Shown one piece after another: positions 45,936 to 58,449 of a DNA stretch of 64,000 bases (position 1 is the first letter of the stretch; each line of letters begins with the position of its first letter). Below the pieces are notes generated by a model. That model did not search any database and was not told the DNA's origin. It saw nothing but the letters and a program-made list of their open reading frames with translations. This DNA comes from Mesodorylaimus sp. YZB2_4. Taxonomy: Eukaryota; Nematoda; Enoplea; Dorylaimida; Dorylaimidae. The stretch is from positions 50,266 to 114,265 of the forward strand of contig JASANH010001488.1 in NCBI GenBank assembly GCA_030248295.1, written 5' to 3'. A program made the position numbers and the translations under genes.

Positions 45936-46277
45936 TTAAGGCGCCAAGCAGGCCAAAACTTGATAGTGGCCAAAAATATCGTTATGATCGGTTTTCTTCA
46001 CGAAGCCACCGAATGGTGGTCTGATGGCGGGTGTTTGGAAATTGAATCGAAAACCAATGGATTTTTGAGCCAGAGCAAAATTTTCCGATAGTGTAGATGA
46101 AAAGCGACCAGTCGCATTTTCTGGGCTGGTGGCGATCACATTCGATACTTGTTTCGATGCTTCCGCGTTTGAATTGTTTCTCGAAACGCCAGCCGCACTT
46201 GCTTGCATGTGGTCACCAGCGCGACGTCGGCAAGCCATGACTGCCGATACGCTCATGGGCGAAAATGAGCTCGCCAT
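45936..46277 (-). CDS. Hypothetical protein, 113 residues
   Basis: A minus-strand frame starts at ATG 46277 in a good context (TCCTACAATGG) and stops at 45936. The product is Ser/Ala/Asn-rich with no membrane helix or signal peptide. It ends with a Phe/Pro-rich part (GFRFNFQTPAIRPPFGGF). Codon use looks coding. A donor-like TTC|GTGAAG inside the last third could join it to the exon at 44504, but phase and spacing were not proven. I do not recognise it. Confidence 0.4.
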   Translation of the reverse strand: MASSFSPMSVSAVMACRRRAGDHMQASAAGVSRNNSNAEASKQVSNVIATSPENATGRFSSTLSENFALAQKSIGFRFNFQTPAIRPPFGGFVKKTDHNDIFGHYQVLACLAP

Positions 46278-49200
46278 TGTAGGAAAGATTCTTTGCAAAC
46301 TCGATTTGCAAAGGGTAATCCGCGCTACGAAATAGTGAAGCGCTGGAAAAAACCGCAGGAATTTCGAAAACAATCGCCTTCCTGATAAGTCTTTGTGAGT
46401 CTGTGGAAAAAATTAAACAAGAAAATAAAAAATTTAGGAGTAAAAATAAAACGTTCGAAATGGATAAAAACGATAACCTCGCGAAAAAGTCAGTAAGAAG
46501 TCCACTGTCGCGAAGGTCGTGTGCCCTGATGGCGTCTTATTCACCGTTCGCAGTCGATAGTCGATACAATAATTCACAAGCTGCGTGACAAATCAATTTT
46601 TGTGACGCCCAAAATGGTGAATTACAAGCGGCTAATATCGACGAACATTGAGAAAAATCAGCAATTTGAAAATAATAATATGACATTGTTGGTGAATAAG
46701 GCATGACCATATTCCATTTCATATAAAACGAGGCGACAAATTGACAAAACCAACAAAAAACCAAAGAGTCCAGTTGATTAAAGCAAGAGCCTGGCGACTT
46801 GAATGTTAGAATTTTTGAAATCTTTACTCGCACGAGTAATAGCAGTCCACTTGTTAGTTATCGACTGCTGTTCGGGTCGGTCGGAAACGATCTGGTTTTT
46901 CGCAAGTTTATGCGTACCTCGCTGCCACACTAACAATATTAGTCGGCAAAGGGAATGTAGGACGAAAACAAAAACGACGACTCGGCTGGGGAGTCTGTCT
47001 TGTCTGGCTTAAGAAGTTAGAACCAGCTGTCGCAAACGGCTTCAAAAATCGACACTAACGCAACCACGCAAGCAATCTCGTGTTTGTTGGGTGGCTGCGC
47101 CGCCGCTGTCGCCGTTCAGGTCAAAGTTCCTGCTGACGGAGCAGTGTAGAAAGAGCGAGACTAGATTTCGAACTTTCTCCTTTTTAGGCGTTCGCGCACG
47201 TGTAAGAGGTGTGCGCACAGAAAAAGGTTCATTCTGGGTGCTGAAGATGGTATGCGAGATATGACGAGCCAGCACGCCTAGATGGCTGGGGGCAGCCGCT
47301 GCACCAACTGGGCTCATGTGATAAGACTGCGGCGAGGACACGTTTAACCACGTAAAAGTCGACGATGGGAGCGACAGGTGGGCAGCAGGTTGGTTCAGCC
47401 GCAGTTGGCTCCTTGGCTGACATGGATTCCACGCGCATTTACGGAGGCACGTGAAAACTAGCGCGTCATTCACCACGAATGGCGCAATTTTTCGATGTTA
47501 CGTGCGGCGAGCCTGAAAACGTGGAAAAAGAAATAGAATGTTTGTATCAAGAAGTCACTTAATTAAGTAAAATGATGGTGGCTTTCGCCATGATGCCCAC
47601 AGGTTTCAGATTACTGCGAATCCCGCTTGTTGCCCTTTGCTAACGTCCCCAGGTTGGACCCCTTTGAAATTGTATAGCCTCTCACTTACATCCATCGTGG
47701 GTGAATGAGTGATGGGAAATATTATGCGTCATAAGAGATATAAGTATGCCCACGTACTATACTTTAAAATCTGTGTCTCATGAAGATGTGAGACAAGTTT
47801 ATGTAAGGGTCGACCTCGGGAGGCAATCTTAAAATTTTCTGACCATCGCGTGATTATCTCTAAAAACGTTTTTCTCGAAATGGCTGGGCGATACCAACCA
47901 GAACTCACTGACCTTTCAGTCTTATCCGATCAGAGATACACATCAGCGTGCTCGCAAATAAATGGCGAGTGGAACTTACGCTTATGTTTTGCAAGTTTAC
48001 CTCGACCAAGCGCTTCCTGGCAAATGTGTGCAAATAGGTATATGAAAGCACCCAATGCGCGTTTGGGTCACACGAAAAGCCGCTCCCGCTCCTTGGTTCT
48101 AAATTCCGCAAAGGAGCGGGTTTTAGTTATAGAGCCGTTTGCTTGGAGGTCTGCTAAAAACTGAACTGTTTCCAGCTGGCTGATGAATAACCGAATGAAT
48201 TTAAAGTTTACAAGAATTCGTTGATTGAGTATTTATTGAACTAAAGTTGATATTTATTGTCCGAATCTTTAAAAAAACTGACGATTAGAGTGTGGATAAT
48301 CTGCCACCGTTCATATTCTAAATAGCTATCTGGACACGCAAAAACTGCAGCACGGATTCTGCGGGCGTTAGCTGCTGCATTTATTGCGACAATACCGTGC
48401 TGCACTAGGGGTCAAGCACTATATCAAAAATTCAGTAAATTAGCCGCCAATATGTGATTGTGTGCGCGTACGATGAGACCATGAAAGAAGTTTCGGGAAT
48501 TGATAATACCAGCGACAAGGCCCAACTCTGTTTTTTTTTTAAATTTCCAGTCTGGTAGCTCATAGTGTCCTTGCTGTATGTAGGGCGGGTTAAGCTTAAC
48601 TCCGACTCGTGTATTTTGGAGCTCAACTATTTAGGTACCTACTTTGTCAGGCTTGCATGGTGCTAACTTGTTATTACAGGTAACAGAATAGAAATAGTGC
48701 TCTCATGCGGGACTGCAGTTCCAACTTGCACTGCAACCAATGTCTTCTCTTACTCGGCTCGGCTTCTCTTCGCAGCTCGGCATGGCCGTGCTTATGGGGC
48801 AACGAGTTTTGGATGGCTTCAAAGACCGATAAACGCGTTGGAGCCTTATAAAACATAGCTCGCGCAAAGAAAAATTGTTTCAAACTAGGGCAGTCACTAT
48901 TTTCTGAACCTGGCGCAGGAGGAGGCTGATTTCAACACATAACTATTACGGAGTGGTGTTTAATCATTAATAAGATTTTTATCTCTTACCAAATGCTCGT
49001 ACTTGAGAGCTACATAGTATTCGGATACCGTTAAGATGACCATGAGCGTGGATTATGATGGATAGGTACAACAACTGTCATGTCATACTTTATCCATAGC
49101 CAAGCACCGCACCAACTTCAAAAATTTTAATGACAATGCTAAGACTGTCGCACAGTGCACCCGCCCGGTCTGGTAGAGATGATTTATCTGGGGAACTATT

Positions 49201-52200
49201 TATAGGAAAAGGGTTCATTGTTGAAGTGGGTTGGAAGTCCTTTGGAGAACTGGGACGGCACGGGGCCCGACCCACAAAATTTAAAAAAAAAACGGAGCAC
49301 CAGTATAGTCTTTTCGATCTTTCTGTGACCGCCGCCAGTGTGGCGCCAGGCAGTCGGCTGCTTACACGAACCGGTAGAATCATCTTTTATCTTTATGCTA
49401 GCACCGCGAAACTACGCATGTAATTTTCCAGCCGCCTGGCAGCTACTGGAGTGGAACTGGTCCTGTGATTCGCCAAAGCAGTGTTTCAGGGAGTAATCTA
49501 AAGTATGAGACCGCGTACGCTCTCGCCCAATGCGCATATTTCACATTTTTACTTTCATGTGATTTTATGTAATCAGGCACACTGCCCTGATTACAGGAAC
49601 TACTCCTTCCGTCTTTCCCAATTATCCAACGTGCAATATTCCTGTTTTAAATTAAGCGATCGAAGCACTTGCTTCAATCTTGAGGGTCACACATATTCGC
49701 GCAGGCAAATTAGATCAAAGCATATCCATGGAGTTGAGAAATCAGTGATATTGGTGTAAGCTAATACTGTATGGCCTGAATTTTCAGTCAACCGTTCCGT
49801 AATACTCGAATCAAAAGCTCCATAATCCTTTGTTTTTGATGTTTGCTCGATTGGGAGTGGTCGATCAAGTAATAAGCGAAAAAGCCCATCTCTTGGAAGG
49901 GCTAGGTTTGAGGCCAGTTGTCACGGAATTTTCTTTTCTGGACTGGCACGACTAGTGTTTTGATCATGGCGCTGCCTATATCGGGGGCTTGCACCTGGCA
50001 GACCAAAGGACAAAGTCGGGTTTTTGGGGGCCCAGCCTCGTTTGTCATGGCACCCACTCTGGTTGCTGGTTTTGTAGTTTGCATTCATATGTCTGAATCA
50101 AAATTAGCAAGCGTGGCTAAATCTTTATTTCAGTTAGTGCCTGTACATTGTCTTCACCAATGCTCGGATCCCCAGTAAGTCCATGTATATGGAGTTATCA
50201 CCAAAAGTGCAGTCTCAGAGCAGCGGCAAAACAACCATTGCACGCCGATCACTGCACAGATTGGTGTCTGGTGGCATGTACATATGGTCAGCATTCAGCT
50301 GGGCCAGCTCTTTTAAAGGAAGGTCGATAAGAAGTCCAGGCACTAGCGGGCCTTTGCCGTGGCATTGCTTCTCCACCCTCAGTTTTACACTTTTGAATTC
50401 TCTTTGGAACATAATTGATTCATATCTGAAGGATCTCACTCATTGCCAGCTCGACAAACATTGTAGACTGCTATCCTATGTATATTCGACGATTCTTTAT
50501 GCAGCAGACGTGGTACGGCATTTGAAATCTTACGCGGTCCTAGCATAAAGATGCGCAGGATCCATGGCCTCGATGGTTCTTGACTTTTGATTCTGGTGGT
50601 TCGTGTATGCAGCCGACAGCCTGGCCCCACGGCCTGATTGGCTGGCGGCGGCCACAGATTCAAAAGACTATACGCATACCTACTTGATCAGGCCGGTGAC
50701 CTCAATTTAAACTAAGGTGACGCGTCAGACTGCGGTCTGCGTTTTTGGATCACTGATATGTGCCTAGGGTGCGAGCTCGGCGTTTGACAGTTCGCATAGG
50801 CTTATTACGAATTGGCAATGTAAGCCGCACCTACGTGGATTTGTCTATTCTGCATACCTGTACGGTTCAGTGCTTCTCATTCGAACTTGTGGTTTGTTCG
50901 GGAAAATCGATCAGAGCTTGGTGCCTTTTAACTAAGCCATCATACTGTACATAACAATCACCGTTGACGCTTTTCTTGTCTCTGTCGCAGGTGCTCACGC
51001 ACCGGATTATTGGTCCAGTTGGTGATGCATAGAGGAGTTGGATGGATGAGTAAATGAGTGCACGTCAAAAACCAGTATTTTAATCCGTAATTCTACTAAT
51101 CGCTAGGCACACCCACTTTTATGCGCTGTTGCCAAAGTGGCTTACAATAAAAACATAGTTGCCGGTGCTAGCTCTGATGTATAGTCGTAAACCAGCCGAT
51201 GTATAGCCATGAACTCTCTATTTGGGACTGCCTCATATTTGAAACAGGCGGGGCTTAGGTTCAATAAATCTGCAACGAGCCCTACTAGCCGCTGCATAAT
51301 GCAGGGATGAGAGCCAACAGCGATTAGAAATTGTAAATATCTGAGGGAATATGCAAATAACTGTAACTGATTCAATGTAAAAAAAATTCCACACGATCGG
51401 TAGATGGAAAACGAGGTTTTTTTATAGACCTACAGTTAGCGACAGGTCTGCTCCTACTGTCTCACACGAGTTGTAATGGACGGGACACCGTATCGAATAA
51501 GCCACTTTCATTTTCCAAGACTTTATTAGAGTGCATCTACTGTGTCTCTATTCCATGTGCACAATTAGGTCAGGGCAATCGCATCACCTTTTGCAGCCTA
51601 GCGATGTGCAAATGACTTTCAGCACTATATGGACATTCATGATGATTTCGAGCTATTAGCAGTAACTTTTCTAGAATCGGCCAACTACTGTACTGTATGT
51701 GCAGTGAGTATTTGAGAATTGTATGCCAAAAATGCGCAAGTACAGTACACGAAACATGGTAGGGCTCAACTTTGTACAATACATTGATCAAAAGCTATCA
51801 TTTTGCTAATCCGTAATGAGCAGGCCAACGATGGAACTGGTTGCCTAACCATCAGTATCGATGACAAGGGATTAAAGTACACCTGTCTCCTGTCCCCTTT
51901 CTATGCCTCGCACTCCCAAACGTGACAGGCCAAATCACCAGACCACGTACAGTAACATGCGTCAATACGCGCTGTAGGAAAAATTTTAATCGTGTAGGTA
52001 CTACAAAGCGCGGCACAAGAGCTTTTTATGCAACAGGGGCCAGAGTAATATAATAATTGGACTGAAGGACCATCAGAACACCAGTTTCTTGTGGAAACCG
52101 GACTCCATTATTCACGGAGTGACGCAATGATAGCAAATGCGAATTGTCGAGCAGCATCAGTTTCATTAGCACCCATTCAGCGAAAGCACGTTTGCGATAA

Positions 52201-52264
52201 CCCGCTCTTCAAATTTCTGCCCTATTCGAAAACTGTCGACTGCGAGTACTGGTGAAGCGAGACC
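46278..52264. other. Long gene-poor stretch
   Basis: No gene is supported. The minus frame at 47042-47476 is Ser/Pro-rich without signature and lacks an ATG. Frames at 47850-48164, 49130-49423, 49918-50178 and 50183-50548 have no domains. TACTGTA/TACAGTA words are frequent (about 49768, 50943, 51687, 51737, 51950). Confidence 0.35.
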
Positions 52265-54584
52265 ATGTTCAGTTCTAAAGTAGTGGTTATAACAGGTAAG
52301 AAATGTCTCTGGTGCTGTATATTTCGTGAAAGGGGCATGTTTATGGCCCCTTAGACCGCTGGGCATTGGATACCCGACCCGAGAGTCTATGATCCAGATG
52401 TGGTGTAATCATGAACTTTCCTGGGGGTAAAAACATCCCATAATTCTTCCTGAAACGCATCGTACAATACTTCATCAAAAAAGCCAGCTTAATATCGTGC
52501 TTGTGTTCCTAGCTTGCTGACTCAAGAAGTTCTGAGATCACAGACAGGCCAAAGTTTTTTACACGCCGATTCGACTTTGTCATTGAGGAGTATCTCCCCA
52601 ACCGATTGGCTCGTTCTTTTGTTTAGTTATTTATTCGAACAGAAAACGCACAGAATCCGAAATTATGTTACAATCACAAAACCTTGAGCCGTGGTTGGAG
52701 AGTTAAGCTCCAGGAGTACTTTTTCAACATAACCTTCACATGAAATGACTGCCTTTATCCATGTAATTCTGTAAAGTTGATTCGACTATATATTTTAAAA
52801 GTTAGAGTCTGGCACCAAAAATGGTTAATATAGAGAGTGAACCCTTACAGTAATCTCTCGTGCGTTTCTTGCTATTTATGGGCTGTTCTGCTGATCGCAG
52901 CTCAAACGCATCCAACAGAAAAGTAAAACTTCTCTCTGTAAAGTGGATGACAACAGTTGCACAGCTAATGGCTCGATATCATTCTAAGTCATCACTTTCG
53001 TAGACATTTTGTACCACTGCATGAGGAAAACTAAGCCTCGACGATTTATTCAATGTAGTAGTACTGCTACGACCTTTTCCTTGCGCATGGTGTACCCGCA
53101 TCCTACTTACGTATCGGTTCTTGTCTTGTTGAGGTGTTTCAGCAATGGGCCGTAAAGGTCCACTGTTGTTAGTCGTCCGTTTCTGTAAGGACCGCACCCA
53201 TAGAACGGAGGGGGTATCAAAATGGCTGCCAACATGGAGGGACAACGCTTCATTTGGCACGTCATTTCTAAGCATACTTTCTAATTTCTTCTCGCTGGAG
53301 AGAGGAACACTTTTTAACCCGATTTGTCGAGTACCTGTGCGAAGTTGGGCACGGGTTACAAAACGACATTTTGCGCTGAGGAAATTATAAAAAAGAACAA
53401 CACCTGCCATTGTGCTGTTGCAGGCGCCAGTGTGGGCATCGGAGCTGGCACGGCCATCCAGTTCGCCAAGGAGGGTGCATTTGGAATAGTCATCCACGGG
53501 CGCAATGAAAGCGGGCTGCAGGACGTAAAAAGACAGTGCGAAGAAGCTGGAAACGGAAAGGTCAAGGTGAGCTTCGTCGTAGTCAGTGGTACAGAATGTA
53601 AATTCTTTTGCTCCTCATTTTATTTGGCTTTGACTCTTTCTGTCAAATATTTTTTAAGAGAAACTCTTCTTCAGGCAGCCGGATACAGGGCCCATCTCGC
53701 CTTTTTAGGTCCACATATGTGTCGGTGATATCACCAAGGCGGAGAGCCGTGAGAAAATCATTAATGAGACCATCAAGGAGTTTGGTCGTATTGATATTTT
53801 GGTAAGCACTTTTAGGGCTATTATTTTTTTATCTATTTAGTTCCTTACAGTTCAACAATGCTGGCATCATTAGCCGCACACCAGCCAGTGAGTGTCCCAT
53901 GGCCGACTATGACAGCATATTCGATGTCAACCTTCGATCAGTTGTGGCCTTGACCAACCTGGCTGTTCCTTATTTGATCAAAACCCAAGGCAACGTGGTC
54001 AACAACTCCTCGGTTCTGGGTTCCATCGCTAACCCGCTCTTCGTCGCCTATTGCATGACCAAGGCTGCCTTGGATCACTACACCAGATGCTTGGCTGTGG
54101 ACCTGGGACCAAAGGGGGTCCGAGTCAATTGCATCAAGTACTGCATGGGGATTTTTCTGGTCTTTCTTCACTCGCTAATTTTTATGCGATTTTTAGGCCC
54201 GGCCTGATTGATGACACAATAATATTTAGCCGTTTAGGCTGGTTCAAATCGGAAGATGAGAGAAAGGTAACTGTTTAAAGCAGAATCTGTATTGAATGAT
54301 CCATTTTATTTAAATTTTACCAGTAGGTGGCCCTTACGATTTTTGTAATTTTAACTCATGCATTCCTATCTTGATCTCGATTTATAAGACATCGTTTTCT
54401 TCTCGATTTTTAGCATTTTTACGACGACTTTGTCAAGTCATACCCACTCGGACCCCGCAGAGGTACACTCGAAGAAGTGGCGAATTTGGTCTTGTTCCTG
54501 GCTTCGGACAAAGCCAGCTTTCTCACCGGAGTATGCGTCCCGGTCGACGGCGGTCACTCCAAGGTGGCCTCCAGCATCGCTTGA
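52265..54584 (+). CDS. Short-chain dehydrogenase/reductase (classical SDR)
   Basis: Six exons join in frame: 52265-52295, 53424-53566, 53709-53801, 53851-54137, 54197-54266 and 54414-54584, giving 264 residues. Exon 1 is only 31 bases and supplies the first beta strand ([10 protein letters not shown]). The junction completes the cofactor motif TGASVGIG (10-17). FNNAG (90-94), Ser143 and YxxxK (Tyr156, Lys160) complete the catalytic set, and VPVDGGHS near the C-terminus is the usual final strand. It is an NAD(P)-dependent oxidoreductase of the worm DHS or 3-oxoacyl-reductase-like group; the substrate cannot be told. Intron 1 (1.1 kb) contains spurious antisense frames. The other introns are 49-147 bases. 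All GT-AG. Confidence 0.93.
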
Positions 54585-57240
54585 AAGCGTTTTATCCAAC
54601 CAATATCAGACTGACAAGATATGAGACACACACTTGCACCTGTAGTTGACTAGCTATGTGGTTTTCAACATACCCAAATAACAGAGTTTTAGTGTAGTAT
54701 GGGTATTTTAGCTTTTTTAAAATATTTTTTTTGCAGATTGCCGGATTATACTTTCTGCGGTATCGCCTTTCAAAAACAGTTATTATCTGTACACGTCATG
54801 ATAGTTTGATCAGTTGAAAATGCGTGTTCCGTTCCTATCAGAGTCAATTTACTGATCATAGGCTACGCTCGCTTCCCTGGGGAGTAAAGTTGCTTTTAGT
54901 TTGTTGCTTTTAGTGGGCTCGGATCACGATCTGACAAAAACAAATACTGTAAGTACTGCAGGCAGTCCGCACGGATTGCTTTACAGATGCAGGTCGCTTG
55001 GGTCGAAATGCTGGGCTAGAACATTGTTAGCCGCGCGTATAACATTTTTACCAAGACACGTACCGTACGTAGTACAAGCGTGTCTGGATGAATCACGGGC
55101 AATTGTTCGCCGGGCAAGTGTTCGCCAGGGCAACTGTTCGCTGGGCGATTGTTCGCTGAGTAACTTTGTAAGGATCCTATTTTATGCAAAGATAAGGCAG
55201 CACCCTAAAACTAAAAATTGTCGACAGAAAACCCTGATCCTTTCACTAAAAACACAAATCATGTCGGCAATACATTTAGAAAAACTAGTACCATCATCCC
55301 GGGTGACTGTCGGACTTTTTGGGGCAAGCTCATGATTTCCTAATCCCATTGCTGATTGGCTGATAGTCGTTCCGTGGCTTTAACGTAGAATAGCGATAAT
55401 TCCAGTCAGCCATTCGGCCAGTGATTTTGCTATAATCAATGGCTGACCACGGCCGCCAAAATTGCTGATCTAGTGATCCTCTTTCTCTTCGATGCGCAAC
55501 AACGCCGAGCCCAGCCACTTCTTCTCTACATTTCTCTGATTTGCCTGACCCGATGTTTAAAAAACCAAAGACGTCAGTGAAATTTAGCGAATATTTTGTA
55601 TCTTGGCCTGATGAGTGACCTCAGTGACCTTAGAAGTGACCTAAGAAGTCGCTTAAGAAGAAGTAAAATGCCTGGAATAGTACCCTTCTGTCGCAGTGAA
55701 AAAGACTAGAGGATGCGATAGAAGGTGCTCCACTATGCTTTGACTAGCCCAAATTACAGCTCTAATTGCGGTAAGGGGCTAGTACCCATAAAATGAACGA
55801 TAGCAGTCTTGTAAAAGGCAGTGTACTGCATATACGATAAAGGTCACGAAATAACTTGCTCCCATTGACCAAAAATGCCCTGGCCTGGCGAACAATTGCC
55901 CGGATACCGTCTGGATCATGAGTACACGTGGTTTTCCTCGCACCGTGGGCAGGGGCAAACCATAACTTTTCTGTGGGCAATCGCATAAAAAAGGATTTTG
56001 GTTATCGCAAAAATATGAGTTGTGGCGCTCGGTTTTGTTGCCAAGTCAGAGATAAGATATCGGATACGAAAGAGGCGATAGAGAAGAAAATTTTGTTTTT
56101 CCTGAAAATATTTGAAAAATCCTAGTCTCGTATAGAAACAGACTATTTGCAGCTAACTGTGATTTTAGTTCATTCTGTGAGCGGGTACCGGGTTACTGTC
56201 GATGCCGCTTAGCTCTGGTCGGGAAGGAAATGTGACAAGATCGGGACTGTGACTTAAACCAAAATACACTCCAAAATCGCCAGAACTCAGTTTATTGCGT
56301 TTTTTCGCTTTATCACACCATTTTCGTGTATTCTAAACCATTTGAAAGACGCAACAGTTTTTAAACAGTTTTTGTAATAAAAAAAGGCTAAATTATGCGA
56401 GTCAGTCAAATTAAAGCATGCCCTAAAATGTAGGCGTTTTGTTATAAAAATCCTTGTTTTTGACGAGTTTGCGCTTGTTTAAAGACTGCCAGTAGTGCAA
56501 ATGTGACATCTTTTCTGATCCTGCTGATCCCACTTGGCACAGAAATTTGTGAGAGAAGAGAGAAGAGGACTGGGCCAAATTTAGCGTGATAATAAGCGAA
56601 CTTGAAATGCACGCAAAGTATAGAGGACAATTTGGGACTTAGAATATCTGTGATGATCCAGTGGAGTGACGTTATCCAGTGTGACTATAAGTGGACTCGA
56701 CTGTTTACCAGGGGCGCGGGTTTAAGTCCAGATAGAGGTCAGGATTTTCGACCCGGTTTTGTTCCTCGGTTGTAATCTGACGATGAGCCGTTTCACATTT
56801 AAAATCGTCAATTTACTGCGCGTATTACTTTTTAAAATACGGTCGAGGACACATAAGATGAGAAATGGGGCTGACCATGCGTGCGCTAGGCACTCATTCT
56901 TCGTCGTTGATATGGCTGTGCAGGGCCTTGGCCCAAACTAGCTTGTAACAAAAACGGAAAAAAGCTTTTATAATTTTAAAAAGAGACAAAAGACTTACTG
57001 ACCAGCCAATGCATACAAATGCTGGCAATGGCGCAAAATGGCTGGTTACTTTTGCGGCCGCTGGGTCACTTCCCCGGGCCCTGCATGCCGTTAACCATAC
57101 CCGCGGTGTTGGGGGATGGGCACTGGCATGTCTGCGCAGAGTATAGGTGATAAGATCGCGAGTGAATAAAATGGTTGGTTTGCATAGTGCTTTGCTTGGA
57201 ATGGGTTGCGCTCAGGAGGCCGCGCCTGTAAGAGTAGCAA
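54585..57240. other. Intergenic with tandem and inverted repeats
   Basis: No gene is supported. A 15-bp tandem array at 55096-55156 is matched by an inverted unit at 55888-55903. The remaining frames (54901-55335, 55928-56125, 56759-56941) lack signatures. Confidence 0.4.
55096..55156 (+). repeat. Four-unit tandem repeat, about 15 bp
   Basis: Units read CGGGCAATTGTTCGC, CGGGCAAGTGTTCGC, CAGGGCAACTGTTCGC and TGGGCGATTGTTCGC. One inverted copy lies at 55888-55903. Together they could be the ends of a non-autonomous element of about 0.8 kb. Confidence 0.7.
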
Positions 57241-57311
57241 GAGTAGCTGTCATTTGAGAAATCCGCCAGTCATGTTTTGCAAAGAGACTACGCTTCCTGC
57301 ATAATTCCGAA

Positions 57312-57515
57312 GTGAGAATACGGCTGCCCTCCTGGGAATTCTACCCAAGCACAGACAGTCAAAGACCTCAAACGATCTCAAACGTTTGCTGCTCAATGTA
57401 TACAAAACGACTGCCACTCACGATCAGATTACCTCACATTCTTCAAAATTTGAACTGGCCTTCTCTCGAGCGCCGCCTTCAGCAACTGGATTCTGATTTG
57501 AACGGGATAATCTAG
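57312..57515 (+). pseudogene. Possible LINE reverse-transcriptase C-terminal remnant
   Basis: A short plus frame contains LPHILQNLNWPSLERRLQQL, which resembles the thumb-end motif (LNWP.LE.RR) of Jockey/CR1-type LINE reverse transcriptases. Nothing upstream is recognisable and the frame ends after 67 codons. This rests on one motif. Confidence 0.3.
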
Positions 57516-58449
57516 ACAAATTCTCGATTTTCTTTTACACCACCAGCTTTCTGCGCTGTGCTTGAATGTCTAGAGGTAGCCATCGCCTTGTCAAGCGAGC
57601 CTTGGACCACTAGTGAACGGTTGCCTCCAGCTTGTTCCGGGTCTGCCTCTTATCGCGTGACAAAGTTGGGAGGATTCACCAGTTTCTTTCAGCACTCCCA
57701 TGATCCGGATGTGCAGAGGGGTAGTTCCTGCACCGCACATCCGGATCATGGGAGTGCGCTGCTCTGATGTAAGAGTAACAAGGAAGAAGCCAAAGACGAA
57801 GACGCAAGAGACACACCTCGTTGCGTACAATACTTGCAAACTAGCTAAGTCTGAATAAAAATGGAAATAATATCGGTGCCGGCTGTCAGCATATTAAAAC
57901 GCTCAGAATGACATGTCTCGAGAAGTGATATTCGACATCCCTGATTCGACATTCTTATATCTTCTGGATACTGTCTGATGAGCTCCTACATAGTCCAAAA
58001 TTTAGTGATTTCCTCTGACTGAAGATGCACGGGATCGAAGGTGCTCCTCTCTTTCCTAACATTCTTTATTTACGTAATGCATGGCCATTGGACGTTTCAG
58101 TACATATTTTGTTAGCTAATCTATGATGTGAGAAGCTGTTCGTCATCTCGGCATGACTTGGCAGAAAAGCAAGTCTTTCAACTAAACGGGTCCACAACGA
58201 CGATCTCGACTCTGTCACTTATCACGCATATGGACAAAACTACCTTCCCTGTGCGCCTCACAGCGACATCCTGCATACCTATTTAACACTGCCCACATCG
58301 AAGCATAAGGATACGTGAAATCATTAGTACCTAGGGAAGACCAGCAGACTAGCTGGCTTAGACTCCTATGCGTGCTATATTTATCGAATAAGCCAGTCTT
58401 GAAGTTCGAAGTCCTGACAATTTAGTGGTATCAGTTCTGGTGGGCAGCC
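57516..58449. other. Upstream region of second 7TM gene
   Basis: Contains the hairpin at 57692-57757. No other gene, and no obvious promoter element, was seen before the receptor start. Confidence 0.4.
57692..57757. repeat. Perfect 23-bp inverted repeat, 20-nt loop
   Basis: 57692-57714 (GCACTCCCATGATCCGGATG...) is exactly complementary to 57735-57757. The loop is 57715-57734. The size is close to a small-RNA hairpin, but perfect pairing also fits a young inverted duplication. Confidence 0.85.

Noticed and set aside
52979-53497. 172-codon minus-strand open frame over SDR exon 2 and intron 1
   Set aside because: It is antisense to a well-supported exon, has no domain, and its openness follows from codon bias on the other strand.
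55096-55156. CRISPR-like array
   Set aside because: Units are contiguous 15-mers without spacers and the genome is eukaryotic.
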